From: Crotophaga sulcirostris
Taxonomy: Eukaryota; Chordata; Aves; Cuculiformes; Crotophagidae
DNA: 64,000 bases
Reading direction: 5' to 3'
NCBI GenBank assembly: GCA_013397455.1
Contig: VYZB01000294.1
Coordinates: 744,001 to 808,000, forward strand
The translations under genes and the position numbers were made by a program. Position 1 is the stretch's first letter. Each line of letters opens with the position of its first letter. Below the pieces are notes generated by a model. That model searched no databases and had not been told where the DNA came from. It saw nothing but the letters and a program-made list of their open reading frames with translations. This document shows positions 39,201 through 47,148 of this stretch, one piece after another.

Positions 39201-42200
39201 AATTCAGTTCTTCTCAGGTGAACATTATTTTTCCTGGAACAAAGTATGTGAGGCTTAGAGAGCTTTCAACAAACCTGGGGCTTCGACCTTTTCTGGACAA
39301 TGCGTGTGCATGTTCTGCACGCTCATGTTACAGGTCAGGAAACAACTAAGCAGCAGCAAGGAACACAGGAGTCTTCTTATTTAACGTGTATGACCAAATG
39401 TGCAGAGTTTGAAAAGAAAATTACTACAAGTTGCAGAGCCACCCTATATGAGCTGTACACAAGCTGTACACCCTTTGGAGATCAGCTGATGTACCTGACT
39501 CTTGTGCAATATTTGAGAAGCTTGTAGGTTGGGGTACAATCATAGAATGGTTTGGGTTGCAGTGGACATTAAAGATCATCCAGTTCCAACCCCCACTGGA
39601 TCAGTTTGCTCAAAGCATCATCCAACATGGCCTTGGACACTTCCATGGATGAGGCATCCATGACTTCTGTGTGCAACCTGTGCCAGTGCCTCACCGTCCT
39701 CACAGTAAAGAATGTCTTCCTAACATCTAATCTAAATCTCCCCTCTTTCAGCTTAAAACCATTACCTCTTGTCCTATCACTGCTCTCCCTGATAAAGAGC
39801 CCTTTAATTTTGAGGTAATAAGAGGTTTGGAATCCTCCATCTCATGATTCAGCGGAATTACAAGGCATCATTCTTAGAGGAAAAGCCAAAAAATTTTTCA
39901 TGGACTTTATTCATGGACTTTTCATGGACTCACAAGTTTAAAAGCAGTTTGCTCAAGTAATCACTATTTGAAAATTCATGACAAGAAATACACTTTGCAA
40001 CTCTTCAGAAAGTTTTCTAAAATACTGTTTTTCTGCAAAATGCAAATTAGCAGCAAAACCAGATAGAAAAGGGGAATCTTGTTCGAGTCCTTTCATGCCA
40101 TATATAATCCCACTGTGTGAAATGAAAACTAGATGCAAGGTTTTTGGGCAAAGGCAACATCTCTTTACTTTGCAAAGCATTTTCCACACTTGCACTGAAG
40201 AGGGGCAAAAATTATACTTTTATTGGTTAAAATGTTTTGTAACGTGTGTCCTATTGCTGGTCTCTCAATAGGTTTTGCTCTTATGAGATTAACCAGGGAA
40301 TGAGTGGATGGCAGCTCCAAGTTTTCTGCAGTTGTGATCATGTGTTTAAGTGCAGCTAAATTTTTAGTACTAAATAATTAATGTATTTTTAGTACAAAAC
40401 AATCATTTGGAGAAAAATATACCTAGGCTTACTATTACAACTGAAGCCACATGTTACTGTAGCTGTACTGAACAGGCATTACATTGGTTACATGTGTATT
40501 GGAGTAGATATGTGTGTATCATTTTAAAATTATGCATTTTACTGTTTTCTGATCAGATAAAAGGTGGGAAAGTGCATTACGTATCTGATGCTGGAATTGC
40601 TGGGAAAGTGGAAAGAAATATCCCAGAAGTGTACGCTGCGGATGGCCAGTGGCATTCGGTACTCATTGAGAAGAATGGGTCTGCTACTATCCTTTCAGTC
40701 GACAAGACTCATAGTCGAGACATTCGTCACGCCACACAAGACTTTGGTGGACTAAATGTTCTTACAATTTCTTTGGGAGGAATCCCATCAAGCCAACCCT
40801 TCAAGAGCACAGTTGCAGGTAATTTTTATTTTTTTTAATATAGTGCACATAAGCAGACAGAATCAGAATCATTAAGGTTGGAAAAGACCTCTAAGATCAT
40901 CCAGTCCAACCATCAGCCCAACACCACCGTGCCTACTAAGCCGTGTCCTGAAGTGCCACATCTACACATTTTTTTAACACCTCCAGGGAAGGAGACTCCA
41001 CCACTTCCCCGGGCACCTTGTTCCAATGTTCTTCTACTCTTTCAGTAAATGCTTTTTTTTTTTCTCATATCCAATCTAAACCTCCCCTGGCACAACTTGA
41101 GGCCATTTCCTCTCATTCTGTCACTTTTTACTTGTGAGAAGAGACCAGCACACGCCCTTTGAGCAGACAAAGGTCTCCATTTGCTTAAAGGTTACAGAAT
41201 GTACTTTAATTATTAGTAACTACTATACTTCTGTACTTTGCCAGGAAAACTGCAAATTGAATGAGTAAGGATTGCAGACTTTATTGCTTCAATATACTTT
41301 ACTGCCTTCTTGTTTCCAAAGCAGGCACTCCATCTGCAGGTCTTTTTGGACACGGGGGGNGGGGTGGGGGTGGTTTACTTGCTTGTCTGTAAATCAGTTG
41401 TTATAATTTTGTTATGCAAATGGAGAAGAAAGGATCTATTCTTCACCTGGGTCAGAATCTGAAAAATCAAGGCAAATCTTTAACTTGGGCTAAAATGCTA
41501 AATGAGAGCTTTGTCTCTGTAGGGATTTGGTAAGTACTGCAGGATTTATCCTGTTTTTAATATGATTAAAATCTTTTATGAAACTCCAGCTTCCTCCTGC
41601 TCTATCCTGCTGTCAAATGAAGAATAGGATTTATTTCTGAGCAACAGAAACCCAGGACAATAAGGAAAAATCCTCTGTCCAAAATCTAGCTGTTAAGAAG
41701 TAAATCAATCTCCCTTAAGAGTTAAGGGAACTGTCTTAGACCCTGGCAAAAGAAGAAGGTAACATGTATTTAATATCATTCCCCCAGTGATAAGTAAAGA
41801 TGGAAAATGTAAAACTGAGGTGTAGGTTTCACAGAGTTTTTATATTGATAAATCTTTCTGGCTTCAAGACTTGCGATCAGATAAAGCTTCTTTGAGTGAA
41901 GGAAATTCACACTTCACATTTGTGTATTCTGAATTTGTATGAAATGTGGTATAAAATCATCTGAATGCTATGCTTACCTTTACCATTTTTACCTGTATGT
42001 TTTATGAGTAGTATATGCATGGAAAAGTCAGAGGCTTTTAGGAAAGCTGGAACAAAGAAAATTGAGGACACTAAAGCCTCACCACTGCCTGATGCTATGG
42101 CAGACAAATTAGGGAAGTCTGGCTTCCATTAGGAATACACAATCCAAAAACTCTTATTCATATGATTTGATTTTATTTTAATGTTGGATTACATTGTGTA

Positions 42201-45200
42201 TGACATACCAAGAATTTACAAGGGGGAGGTATAAAACTCTATATGAACCCAGAGAGTCAAAAATATCTGCAGTACTGTTAAAGGCAGACAAAAACACATG
42301 GGTGACAATTCCAGGACTGTTAAGCTGGTATATGCAATAAAATTTTCAAACCCGGGTAGACCTAAGAAAATCCCAATTGCTGTTTATCACATCACTTCTG
42401 CAAGGGACCACCAAGCATGCGGCAAGGTCATCATCCATTTTGCTTGGGCTCTCACCTGAACATAAATCCTTAATTTCCTCTTTATTTGGGGATGTAAAAA
42501 CAGGAGAAATGAAAATATAAGTAATGCTGAAATGAAATACTTCTCTTTCAGAATGGAAACAATACAGAAATATCATGCTTGCAAAACTTAGAAGGCTCTT
42601 TCATGTCCCACGTAATTTCCATCTCCCTTCCATCTTCCAGTGAAATATATTTGATGTTGTTACCTACTCATATTTGATTTCTGACCTCAAAGAGTGTTCA
42701 AATTTTAAAAGAACATACTTTGAAGATTAGAAATACATCATATCACCTAATACAACTTGAGTATATTTGCTATATCACAACAGAGTAAATATTCATAACA
42801 TTTATATCTGTGCTTGCCCCTTTTTACAGAGATTTTCACAATTGTTCACTAAGTTACATAGTGGCTGTTCTTCCGTTCCGGCAATATGTCTGCAGAAATT
42901 AACCTTTCTCTGACATTATTAATACATGGAAAATTTGCTCCTGTTCATTCTTTTACCCAAATACAATGCTTCAGAACTGAGTAATGGCACTCTACTTCTC
43001 CTTGTTGATTTTTTTTATTGATAACTGATAAATTTGGTCTTGAAAAATATCCTCCTGTAAACCTGGCACCACACACAGCATCCCAAGAACAATCATCAGG
43101 AATTAAGGAGAAGTAAGCATGTTTCTTACAGCAACTATGCATGTGGACTCTGAGAGCATAATTTTCAAACACATCTCTGCGTACTGTTTTGTTACAGCTC
43201 CAAGCAGAGGTCAGCATAAGGTTGCACTATCCTAAAACCCTTGCAGAAAGAATTAAAGTCTTGGGAACACTGAATTACAAGACTTGCAAAAGGCTGGATT
43301 TTCTTGCGACCTCACACGCAACCACTGCACAAAGGCCAGGGATAATCCCATCTCCGTGGGTTCTCACAGCACTGAAACTCAACATCACTACTGACAGGAT
43401 AGTGCTACAACCAGGCTTATGGGAAGTTTGGCAAAAGACCACTTGAGACTCAGAGATGTAAGAGCATTGCCATGATTGTAGGTAACAGTAAGACAGGGGG
43501 CTTAGCTTAAGCACGATAAGCAACAATAGGGGAAACTGGAAAGCACACAAGCAAAGGGGAATGGAAGCTAATGTTTTCTGCTAGCACAACCAAGCCAGCT
43601 GTGCTGAGTTTTCTCTGTGTGGATGATAAGAATTTTTAGAAATAAGTGAAAATTAGGAAGCAAAATCATTTATTTCAAAAATATATTGAATAAAGTCATT
43701 AGAAGGAATATTTGTTCAAATTAATTTTAAAGACATTAATTACTATTAGAATAGATGTTTCCCTGTACTAACGATTTGAATTCTGGGCTTATTTACTGAA
43801 CAATGGAGCCTTTCATTTAGCTTCAGTGAAATGGGACTATAAAATTGAAAATTGAGTCCATTGAACAATATATTTTTAGAAAAGATAAATATTTCTGCAA
43901 AAATCTAACCATTTGCTCATTTATTAGTATTTTGGTGAAATAATTTTGCTTCGAGGGGAAAATACATTATAATAAAGATCTAAGAATATAACCTTCAGAA
44001 TGCCTTTGATGAGTCTGTGTGCCACATAAACTTGCTACAATCACAAAAGTATCTGTTTGCATTGCAAACCTCAGGTCTAATCTACTCAGTGAGCAGCAGA
44101 GGTGAGTCTATGTGTGAGCAACCTGTTTTTATTCAAAATGCATTTTTTCATTTCATTTTATATTACATTTTTCCTCAATTTGAAATTTGTTCCCAGTCCT
44201 CAAGCTTGAGATAGATACTTCCTAATCAGACAGTAGTTCCTTCTCCTATGCAGCCTATAGAATTCTGAAAAGCCAGATCAACATTTCAAATTATATTTAG
44301 GGTTCTGCTTAAAATTGCCTGTTTTTTCAGATTTAGTGAAAGCAATGGGAGTGCAAAATGTCTTACAGACCTTGTAGAAAACATCTTATGTTAACTTCAG
44401 CATCTCAATTGCAGGTTTTGGTACACTGTATTTGCTCACCTAATAATATTTTGTTGCTTTTAAATCTTAGTGTTGAAGTTAAAGAACATCATCTTTTTCT
44501 GAATTCTTGTTTGGCAGATTTAAAAGAACTGAGATAATTTGGTATCATTTATAGAAGAGCAATGAGGTATCTTCAAATAAATTACTTAATTACTTTCTTA
44601 TCTTTAATCTCAAATTTTATGCATAGCTTAGATGTGAAAATCATTAGTTTTAAAAGGTAAATGTACAGAAGTTATATCAGAAGCTCCAGGCATGACCAGC
44701 CTTTCCTTAATCTTGTTCTGCTTAAAAGCAGATTTCAGTTCCTATCTAATAGAAACCCCAAAAGGTTATTAAAATTTTGTGAACAAAATAGTCATTACAA
44801 TGCAAGAGGAACTATTTAACAGAAGCAACAAAATGTTCCTTACGCCTGAGCCGAAATGATTTAGTGCAGATTATCAGACACTGAAACACCTGTGAATGGG
44901 CCATCCTTCTAGCAAAATTAGCGGTCACCTTAATATTACGGTTATTATTACCTTAATATTATGGTTAATATCACAGATATTTGTACTTGTGTGTACTAAC
45001 AGAATAATTTACCCTACATGGTGCTTAAAACCACATCACAAAATAAGGCTGTCACCTCCATAGAAGCACTGGGTTTTCCATTTTATTGCTTCTGTGTTTG
45101 TGTTTCCCCTTTCATTTCAGAAGACAAGAGGCACAACACAGATCTTGTCATCTGCTGACCAAAAGGTTTCCCCATTAGTGTAATATCAGTGTTCAGAGTG

Positions 45201-47148
45201 TCTTTGGCCTCTGTTGACAGTGATCCTCAGACTTCTGGTCCTGACATGGCTGTTGCTTTTCTTCCTAGGTTTCGATGGCTGCATTTCCTACATCAAGTAC
45301 GGCAGGGAGAGCCTTCCCTTCACTGGCAAGCACAACCTCTCCACTCTCTCCAAAACAGACCCCTCGGTGAAGATTGGCTGCCGCGGCCCTAATGTGTGCG
45401 CCAGCAGTCCCTGCTGGGGTGAGCTGATGTGCATCAACCAGTGGTATGCCTACCAGTGCGTCCCACCGGGTGCCTGTGCCTCCAACCCCTGCCAAAATGG
45501 GGGCAGCTGCGAGCCCGGGGCACATGCTGGCTTCACCTGCAGCTGCCCTGAGGCATATGCAGGACGGACATGCGAGGTGGTAGTGGCATGCCTGGGGGTC
45601 TCGTGCAGTCCAGGCCATGAGTGTAGAGCCGGGATCAATGGTGGTCACGTCTGCCTTCCATTCCCGCACCCCGCTGAGTTGTCCCTGCCCCTCTGGGCTG
45701 TGCCAGCTATCGTGGGCAGCTGCGCAACAGTTCTGGCACTGCTTGTCCTCAGCCTCATCCTCTGCAACCAGTGCCGAGGAAAGAAGTCAAAAGCCCCGAA
45801 AGAGGAGAAGAAAAAGAAGGAGAAGAAGAAAAAAGGGAGTGAGAACGTGGCGTTTGATGACCCTGACAACATCCCACCCTATGGTGATGACATGACTGTC
45901 AGGAAGCAGCCTGAAGGGAATCCAAAACCTGATATCATTGAAAGAGAAAATCCCTATCTCATCTATGATGAGACTGACATCCCACACACTGTGGAGACAA
46001 TCCCCAGTGCTCCACTGGCTTCCCCCGAGCCAGAAATCGAGCACTACGACATCGACAATGCCAGCAGCATCGCCCCCTCGGACGCTGACATCATCCAGCA
46101 CTACAAGCAGTTTCGGAGCCACACACCCAAGTTCTCCATCCAGAGGCACAGCCCACTGGGCTTTGCAAGGCAGTCTCCCATGCCCCTGGGAGCCAGCAGC
46201 TTGACCTACCAACCTGCCTACGGACAGAGCTTGAGGACAACATCTTTAAGCCACTCAGCATGCCCTACTCCCAACCCTCTGTCTCGGCACAGCCCCGCAC
46301 CTTTCTCCAAATCATCAACATTCTACAGGCACAGTCCAGCAAGAGAGCTGCACCTCGCCATAAGGGAAGGGAGCCCGCTGGAGATGCACAATGATGTCTG
46401 CCAGCCTGGTATTTTTAACTATGCCACTCGGCTGGGGAGGAGAAGTAAGAGTCCACAGACCATGGCGAGCCATGGTTCCCGACCGGGAAGCCGTCTGAAG
46501 CAGTCGATTGGGCAGATCCCTCTGGAGACTGCTCCTCCAGTGGGGCTGTCCATTGAAGAGGTGGAGAGACTGAACACCCCTCGCCCCAGAAACCCCAGCA
46601 TCTGCAGCGCAGACCATGGCCGCTCCTCTTCTGAGGAGGACTGCAGAAGGCCTCTGTCCCGGACGAGGAACCCAGCCGATGGCATTCCTGCGCCCGAGTC
46701 TTCCTCCGACAGTGACTCCCACGAGTCCTTCACCTGCTCAGAGATGGAGTATGACAGGGATAAGCCCATGGCATACACTTCCAGGATGCCCAAGTTATCC
46801 CAGGTCAATGAGTCTGATGCAGATGATGAGGACAACTATGGCGCCAGGCTGAAGCCCCGGCGGTACCCTGGCCGCCGAGGTGAAGGAGGACCGGTGGGGG
46901 CACAGGCAACCCCTACCAGCCCAGGGGAGAGCACCCTGCCCATGAAGCTGGGGCAGCAAGCGGGAAGCTTCAACTGGGACAACCTCTTGAACTGGGGCCC
47001 GGGCTTTGGACATTATGTAGATGTTTTCAAAGATTTGGCATCACTTCCTGAAAAAACAGCAGCAGCAGCAGCAGCAGTGAGTGAAGACAGCAAAGGTGGT
47101 ACAACAAAGCCTGTTTCTAAGGATGGGGAAGCAGAACAGTATGTATAG
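9116..47148 (+). CDS. FAT4: FAT4 atypical cadherin, 3' half of the gene (11 exons, joined)
   Basis: Join of 9116-9296, 12668-12918, 15717-20066, 25970-26074, 27445-27752, 31517-31602, 33155-33334, 34189-34313, 35441-35658, 40557-40818 and 45269-47148. The total is 7,946 bp, about 2,647 residues plus a stop, and every junction keeps frame across a GT-AG intron. FAT4 is a giant single-pass cadherin at the cell surface that binds DCHS1 in trans and acts in planar cell polarity, Hippo-linked growth control and lymphatic and kidney development (family knowledge). FAT4 rather than FAT1-3 is indicated by the domain order cadherin, four EGF, LamG, EGF, LamG, EGF, TM, and by a cytoplasmic tail that matches my memory of human FAT4 nearly residue for residue (for example [15 protein letters not shown] and the QYV end). 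The 5' half, including the start codon and signal peptide, lies upstream of the window. The reading frame is intact throughout, with no stop or frameshift. Confidence 0.97.
9297..12667 (+). other. FAT4 intron between exons A and B
   Basis: 3,371 bp, GT...AG, with a T-rich acceptor tract (12635-12660). It contains one sense CR1 3' fragment at 9591-9747. The rest is AT-rich with homopolymer runs (for example a T run near 11250). No coding sequence or RNA gene was recognised. Confidence 0.85.
9591..9747 (+). mobile_element. CR1 LINE 3' fragment
   Basis: Matches the known 3' end of avian CR1: the block CCATCCCTGGAGGTGTTCAA, then TTTGAGCAACCTGATCTAGTG, then a GGGGGATTGGGAACT-like stretch, the CTTTAAAG block and the end CCAAACCATTCTATGA. 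CR1 copies are normally truncated at the 5' end, and this one keeps only the last 150 or so bases. It is inserted in the sense direction of FAT4. Confidence 0.9.
12668..12918 (+). CDS. FAT4: FAT4 exon B: rest of cadherin repeat 23, start of 24
   Basis: 251 bp. The acceptor is TTTCTTTCAAACAG and the donor is TTCAG|GTAACC. The first base completes a Ser codon and the last base starts a Gly codon. The exon encodes the core of a cadherin repeat, with the NPSTGQI and LDRE motifs typical of the mid-repeat strands, then the linker ADVNDNPP at about 12843-12869 and the first residues of the next repeat ([13 protein letters not shown]). Conservation against remembered human FAT4 is very high. The frame stays open for 29 codons past the donor, which I read as chance. 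Confidence 0.95.
12919..15716 (+). other. FAT4 intron between exons B and C
   Basis: 2,798 bp, GT...AG; the acceptor is preceded by CTTTTTTTCTCCATTTCAG. AT-rich, with a TA/TTA low-complexity tract at 13661-13733. No transposon 3' end, coding sequence or RNA gene was recognised. Confidence 0.85.
13661..13733. repeat. AT-rich low-complexity tract (TA/TTTA)
   Basis: About 70 bases made almost only of A and T, arranged as TATATA and TTTATA units, in an intron. A simple repeat or low-complexity sequence likely to vary in length; no function is implied. Confidence 0.85.
15717..20066 (+). CDS. FAT4: FAT4 exon C: giant exon, cadherin repeats 24-34 and EGF 1-3
   Basis: 4,350 bp. Acceptor CTCCATTTCAG|GC, donor TTACAG|GTATGC, phase 1 at both ends (1,450 codons). 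Repeat-end linkers lie at about 15941 (FVNRAEFP, degenerate), 16253 (DVNDNAP), 16565 (DENDNAP), 16862 (DVNDNAP), 17195 (DSNDNAP), 17510 (TEENYHTP, degenerate), 17828 (DVNDNSP), 18137 (EGTNEYVP, degenerate), 18461 (DANDPP), 18776 (DINDNGP) and 19088 (DQNDNPS). A FAT-type pre-EGF region of about 190 residues follows (19106-19687). EGF1 (19688-19849) has a long loop between cysteines 3 and 4 containing [14 protein letters not shown]2 (DIDEC) and EGF3 (DINEC) carry calcium-binding signatures; EGF3 finishes in exon D. It matches the single giant exon, exon 9, of the human gene as I remember it. Antisense frames inside it are shadows. Confidence 0.97.
20067..25969 (+). other. FAT4 intron between exons C and D
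   Basis: 5,903 bp, GT...AG, with acceptor TTTTATTCTCTAATTGTAG. AT-rich and free of CR1 3' ends that I can recognise. It includes an A tract at 25681-25697 preceded by AATAAA. The exon C frame stays open for 53 codons past the donor, to TAA at 20228-20230, and an ATTAAA lies at 20287. No gene was recognised inside. Confidence 0.85.
25681..25697 (+). repeat. A(17) tract after an AATAAA
   Basis: Seventeen consecutive A residues, directly preceded by TTTAATAAAAGT. The order signal, few bases, A tract resembles the end of a retrotransposed transcript, but I recognise no gene in the bases upstream and see no clear target-site duplication. It may be only a homopolymer. Confidence 0.8.
25970..26074 (+). 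CDS. FAT4: FAT4 exon D: end of EGF3 and most of EGF4
   Basis: 105 bp, acceptor TAATTGTAG|GG, donor TTTG|GTGAGT. Phase 1 at both ends, so it is 35 codons long and could be skipped without a frame change. It encodes the last Cys of EGF3 (GKMCDS) and a Cys-dense EGF module with [12 protein letters not shown] and a YYCHCPFG end that runs into exon E. The predicted residues match remembered human FAT4 almost exactly. Confidence 0.95.
26075..27444 (+). other. FAT4 intron between exons D and E
   Basis: 1,370 bp, GTGAGT...GCAG. AT-rich, with an A run at about 27182. No repeat family, coding sequence or RNA gene was recognised. Confidence 0.85.
27445..27752 (+). CDS. FAT4: FAT4 exon E: end of EGF4 and first part of laminin G domain 1
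   Basis: 308 bp, acceptor TTCATTTTGCAG, donor GGAATG|GTAAGA; enters in phase 1 and leaves on a codon boundary. It begins with the last Cys of EGF4 (FGNHCELN), then starts the first laminin G domain: the beta-strand pattern [20 protein letters not shown], then [34 protein letters not shown] and [13 protein letters not shown]. Laminin G domains in FAT cadherins lie close to the membrane; their ligands are poorly defined. Confidence 0.96.
27753..31516 (+). other. FAT4 intron between exons E and F
   Basis: 3,764 bp, GTAAGA...TTGCAG. AT-rich, with only short homopolymers and an AAAAT-rich run near 30670. The short open frames have no recognisable motif. No transposon, RNA gene or extra exon was recognised. 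Confidence 0.85.
31517..31602 (+). CDS. FAT4: FAT4 exon F: laminin G domain 1, middle
   Basis: 86 bp, acceptor GGCTTTTGCAG, donor GACTG|GTAAGT (a near-consensus donor). It starts on a codon boundary and leaves two bases of a Trp codon. It encodes [20 protein letters not shown] and the following residues, a LamG strand plus a Cys-containing loop, matching remembered human FAT4. It is too short to stand out as an open frame; it was found by following the expected protein and splice sites. Confidence 0.95.
32111..32452 (+). mobile_element. CR1 LINE internal fragment (broken reverse transcriptase)
   Basis: Translates as a piece of a non-LTR reverse transcriptase: [19 protein letters not shown] upstream, then the motif A block with catalytic Asp ([16 protein letters not shown]), [10 protein letters not shown], and after a stop at 32343-32345 a degenerate [12 protein letters not shown] block (motif B region). 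The YADD box and the 3' end of the element are missing, and a small duplication (AATGTCCC twice, near 32370) shifts the frame. It is a dead relic. The family, CR1, is assigned by resemblance to avian CR1 ORF2; no active-element claim is made. Confidence 0.85.
32457..32472. repeat. TTTA(4) microsatellite
   Basis: Four TTTA units lying within about five bases of the point where similarity to the CR1 reverse-transcriptase fragment ends. Confidence 0.85.
33155..33334 (+). CDS. FAT4: FAT4 exon G: laminin G domain 1, C-terminal part
   Basis: 180 bp, acceptor TTTTAAAG, donor GATCA|GTACGT. It begins with the base that finishes a Trp codon and ends two bases into a Gln codon completed by exon H, so it is 60 codons in matching phase. 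It encodes [14 protein letters not shown], the [19 protein letters not shown] segment that closes the LamG fold (conserved Cys) and [11 protein letters not shown]. The donor was chosen because it alone gives DQ joined to CPRLEGAC in the next exon. The frame remains open for 88 codons past this donor. Confidence 0.95.
33335..34188 (+). other. FAT4 intron between exons G and H
   Basis: 854 bp, GTACGT...TTTCAG. The first 268 bases continue the exon G frame without a stop, to TAG at 33600-33602. No repeat or RNA gene was recognised. Confidence 0.85.
34189..34313 (+). CDS. FAT4: FAT4 exon H: EGF module between the two laminin G domains
   Basis: 125 bp, acceptor CTGATTCGTTTCAG, donor GAAAAAT|GTACGG. 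One base finishes a Gln codon at the start and one T is left over at the end. It encodes one full EGF module with six Cys: [19 protein letters not shown], then [17 protein letters not shown] and KHCEK. The donor departs from consensus (T at -1, C at +4, G at +6), but it is the only nearby GT that keeps frame into exon I. Confidence 0.93.
34314..35440 (+). other. FAT4 intron between exons H and I
   Basis: 1,127 bp, GTACGG...CCCAG, with the pyrimidine-rich acceptor TTTCCTCATCCTTGTCCCAG. AT-rich; no repeat family or gene was recognised. Confidence 0.85.
35441..35658 (+). CDS. FAT4: FAT4 exon I: start of laminin G domain 2
   Basis: 218 bp, acceptor CTTGTCCCAG, donor GTGAAG|GTAAGA. Two bases finish a Tyr codon and the exon ends on a codon boundary. 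It encodes [20 protein letters not shown], a divergent stretch (residues [19 protein letters not shown]), and the LamG strands [19 protein letters not shown] and [10 protein letters not shown]. The divergent stretch differs noticeably from remembered human FAT4, while its flanks are nearly identical. Confidence 0.94.
37819..38008 (+). mobile_element. CR1 LINE 3' fragment, diverged
   Basis: Matches the CR1 3' region in sense: TGAGAAACTGGAACACTTTG, GTGGATGCTCCAT, GGCTTTGAGCAACCTGCTCTA, GGTCCCTTCCAACCCAAACC and a worn terminal ATTCTGATTTATTCTG in place of the usual ATTCTATGATTCTATG. The many mismatches suggest an old insertion. Confidence 0.88.
39538..39806 (-). mobile_element. CR1 LINE 3' fragment, antisense
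   Basis: Reads as reverse-complement CR1: TCATAGAATGGTTTGGGTTG at the left (the element's 3' end), then AGATCATCCAGTTCCAACCC, TTGCTCAAAGCATCATCCAA, CATGGCCTTGGACACTTCCA, CCAGTGCCTCACCGTCCTCA and the TAAATCTCCCCTCTTTCAGC block. About 270 bases are kept. Inserted antisense to FAT4. Confidence 0.9.
39896..39930 (+). repeat. Short tandem repeat, TTCATGGACTT x3
   Basis: Three nearly identical 11-base units (TTCATGGACTT, TTCATGGACTT, TTCATGGACTC) separated by one or two bases, in an intron just beyond the antisense CR1. Confidence 0.8.
40557..40818 (+). CDS. FAT4: FAT4 exon J: laminin G domain 2, central part
   Basis: 262 bp, acceptor TTTTCTGATCAG, donor GTTGCAG|GTAATT. It starts on a codon boundary and leaves one base (G). 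It encodes [40 protein letters not shown], a strand ATILSVD, and [18 protein letters not shown], the typical closing strands of a LamG fold. The residues just before the junction (PFKSTVAG) differ from remembered human FAT4 and are a few residues shorter. Confidence 0.95.
40859..41165 (-). mobile_element. CR1 LINE 3' fragment, antisense (different subfamily)
   Basis: Reverse-complement CR1 of the type beginning AGAATCATTAAGGTTGGAAA and AGACCTCTAAGATCATCCAG, then CCCAACACCACCGTGCCTAC, TTTTTAACACCTCCAGGGA, TTCAGTAAATG with a T run, CTAAACCTCCCCTGGCACAA and CACTTTTTACTTGTGAGAAG. The wording differs from the copies at 9591 or 39538, so it belongs to another CR1 subfamily. Confidence 0.9.
41354..41373 (+). 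other. G-rich run with one unresolved base
   Basis: A run of six G, an N at 41360, then GGGG, T, GGGGG, T, GG. The N is the only ambiguous base in the window and probably marks a homopolymer or structure that sequenced poorly. Depending on the N, the run could form a G-quadruplex. Confidence 0.8.
44928..44973 (+). repeat. 23-bp tandem duplication
   Basis: CCTTAATATTACGGTTATTA plus three bases is followed at once by a second copy, CCTTAATATTATGGTTAATA plus three bases, with a few mismatches. Intronic and AT-rich. Confidence 0.75.
45269..47148 (+). CDS. FAT4: FAT4 exon K: last exon, LamG2 end, EGF, TM helix, cytoplasmic tail
   Basis: 1,880 bp coding, acceptor TTTTCTTCCTAG, stop TAG at 47146-47148. 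First comes the end of LamG2 ([12 protein letters not shown]...VKIGC), then an incomplete EGF ([12 protein letters not shown]), then a full EGF ([12 protein letters not shown]...GRTCE). The transmembrane helix is at about 45691-45765 ([20 protein letters not shown]...). A stop-transfer segment with two long Lys/Glu runs follows ([18 protein letters not shown], 45790-45843). The tail of about 460 residues is nearly identical to human FAT4 as I remember it: [42 protein letters not shown], Ser/Arg-rich middle, [39 protein letters not shown] and terminal QYV, which may be a PDZ ligand. In mammals this tail contacts apical polarity and growth-control proteins. A six-Ala run lies at about 47060-47077. 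Confidence 0.97.
47059..47077 (+). repeat. GCA(6) repeat coding for polyalanine
   Basis: Six consecutive GCA codons in the last 40 codons of FAT4, between PEKT and VSEDSK. Human FAT4, as I remember it, has only about three Ala here, so this looks like a small lineage-specific triplet expansion. Pure repeat, in frame. Confidence 0.85.

Larger units (their letters stand above)
35659..40556 (+). other. FAT4 intron between exons I and J
   Basis: 4,898 bp, GTAAGA...GATCAG. It contains two CR1 fragments in opposite orientation (sense 37819-38008, antisense 39538-39806) and a small triplicated 11-base unit at 39896-39930. The remaining sequence is AT-rich; no gene was recognised. Confidence 0.85.
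40819..45268 (+). other. FAT4 intron between exons J and K
   Basis: 4,450 bp, GTAATT...CTAG. It contains an antisense CR1 fragment starting only 41 bases after exon J (40859-41165), a G-rich run with the only unresolved base in the window (41354-41373), a 23-base tandem duplication at 44928-44973, and a strong decoy acceptor ending at 45120. No gene was recognised. Confidence 0.85.

Noticed and set aside
45214..45268. A hydrophobic leader-like reading in frame with exon K ([18 protein letters not shown])
   Set aside because: It is the intron's pyrimidine-rich end read as protein. There is no in-frame ATG, and the match to FAT4 starts exactly at the acceptor.
45265..46835. Several open frames of 130-140 codons on the minus strand of the last exon
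   Set aside because: Shadows of a GC-rich coding exon; no recognisable domain.
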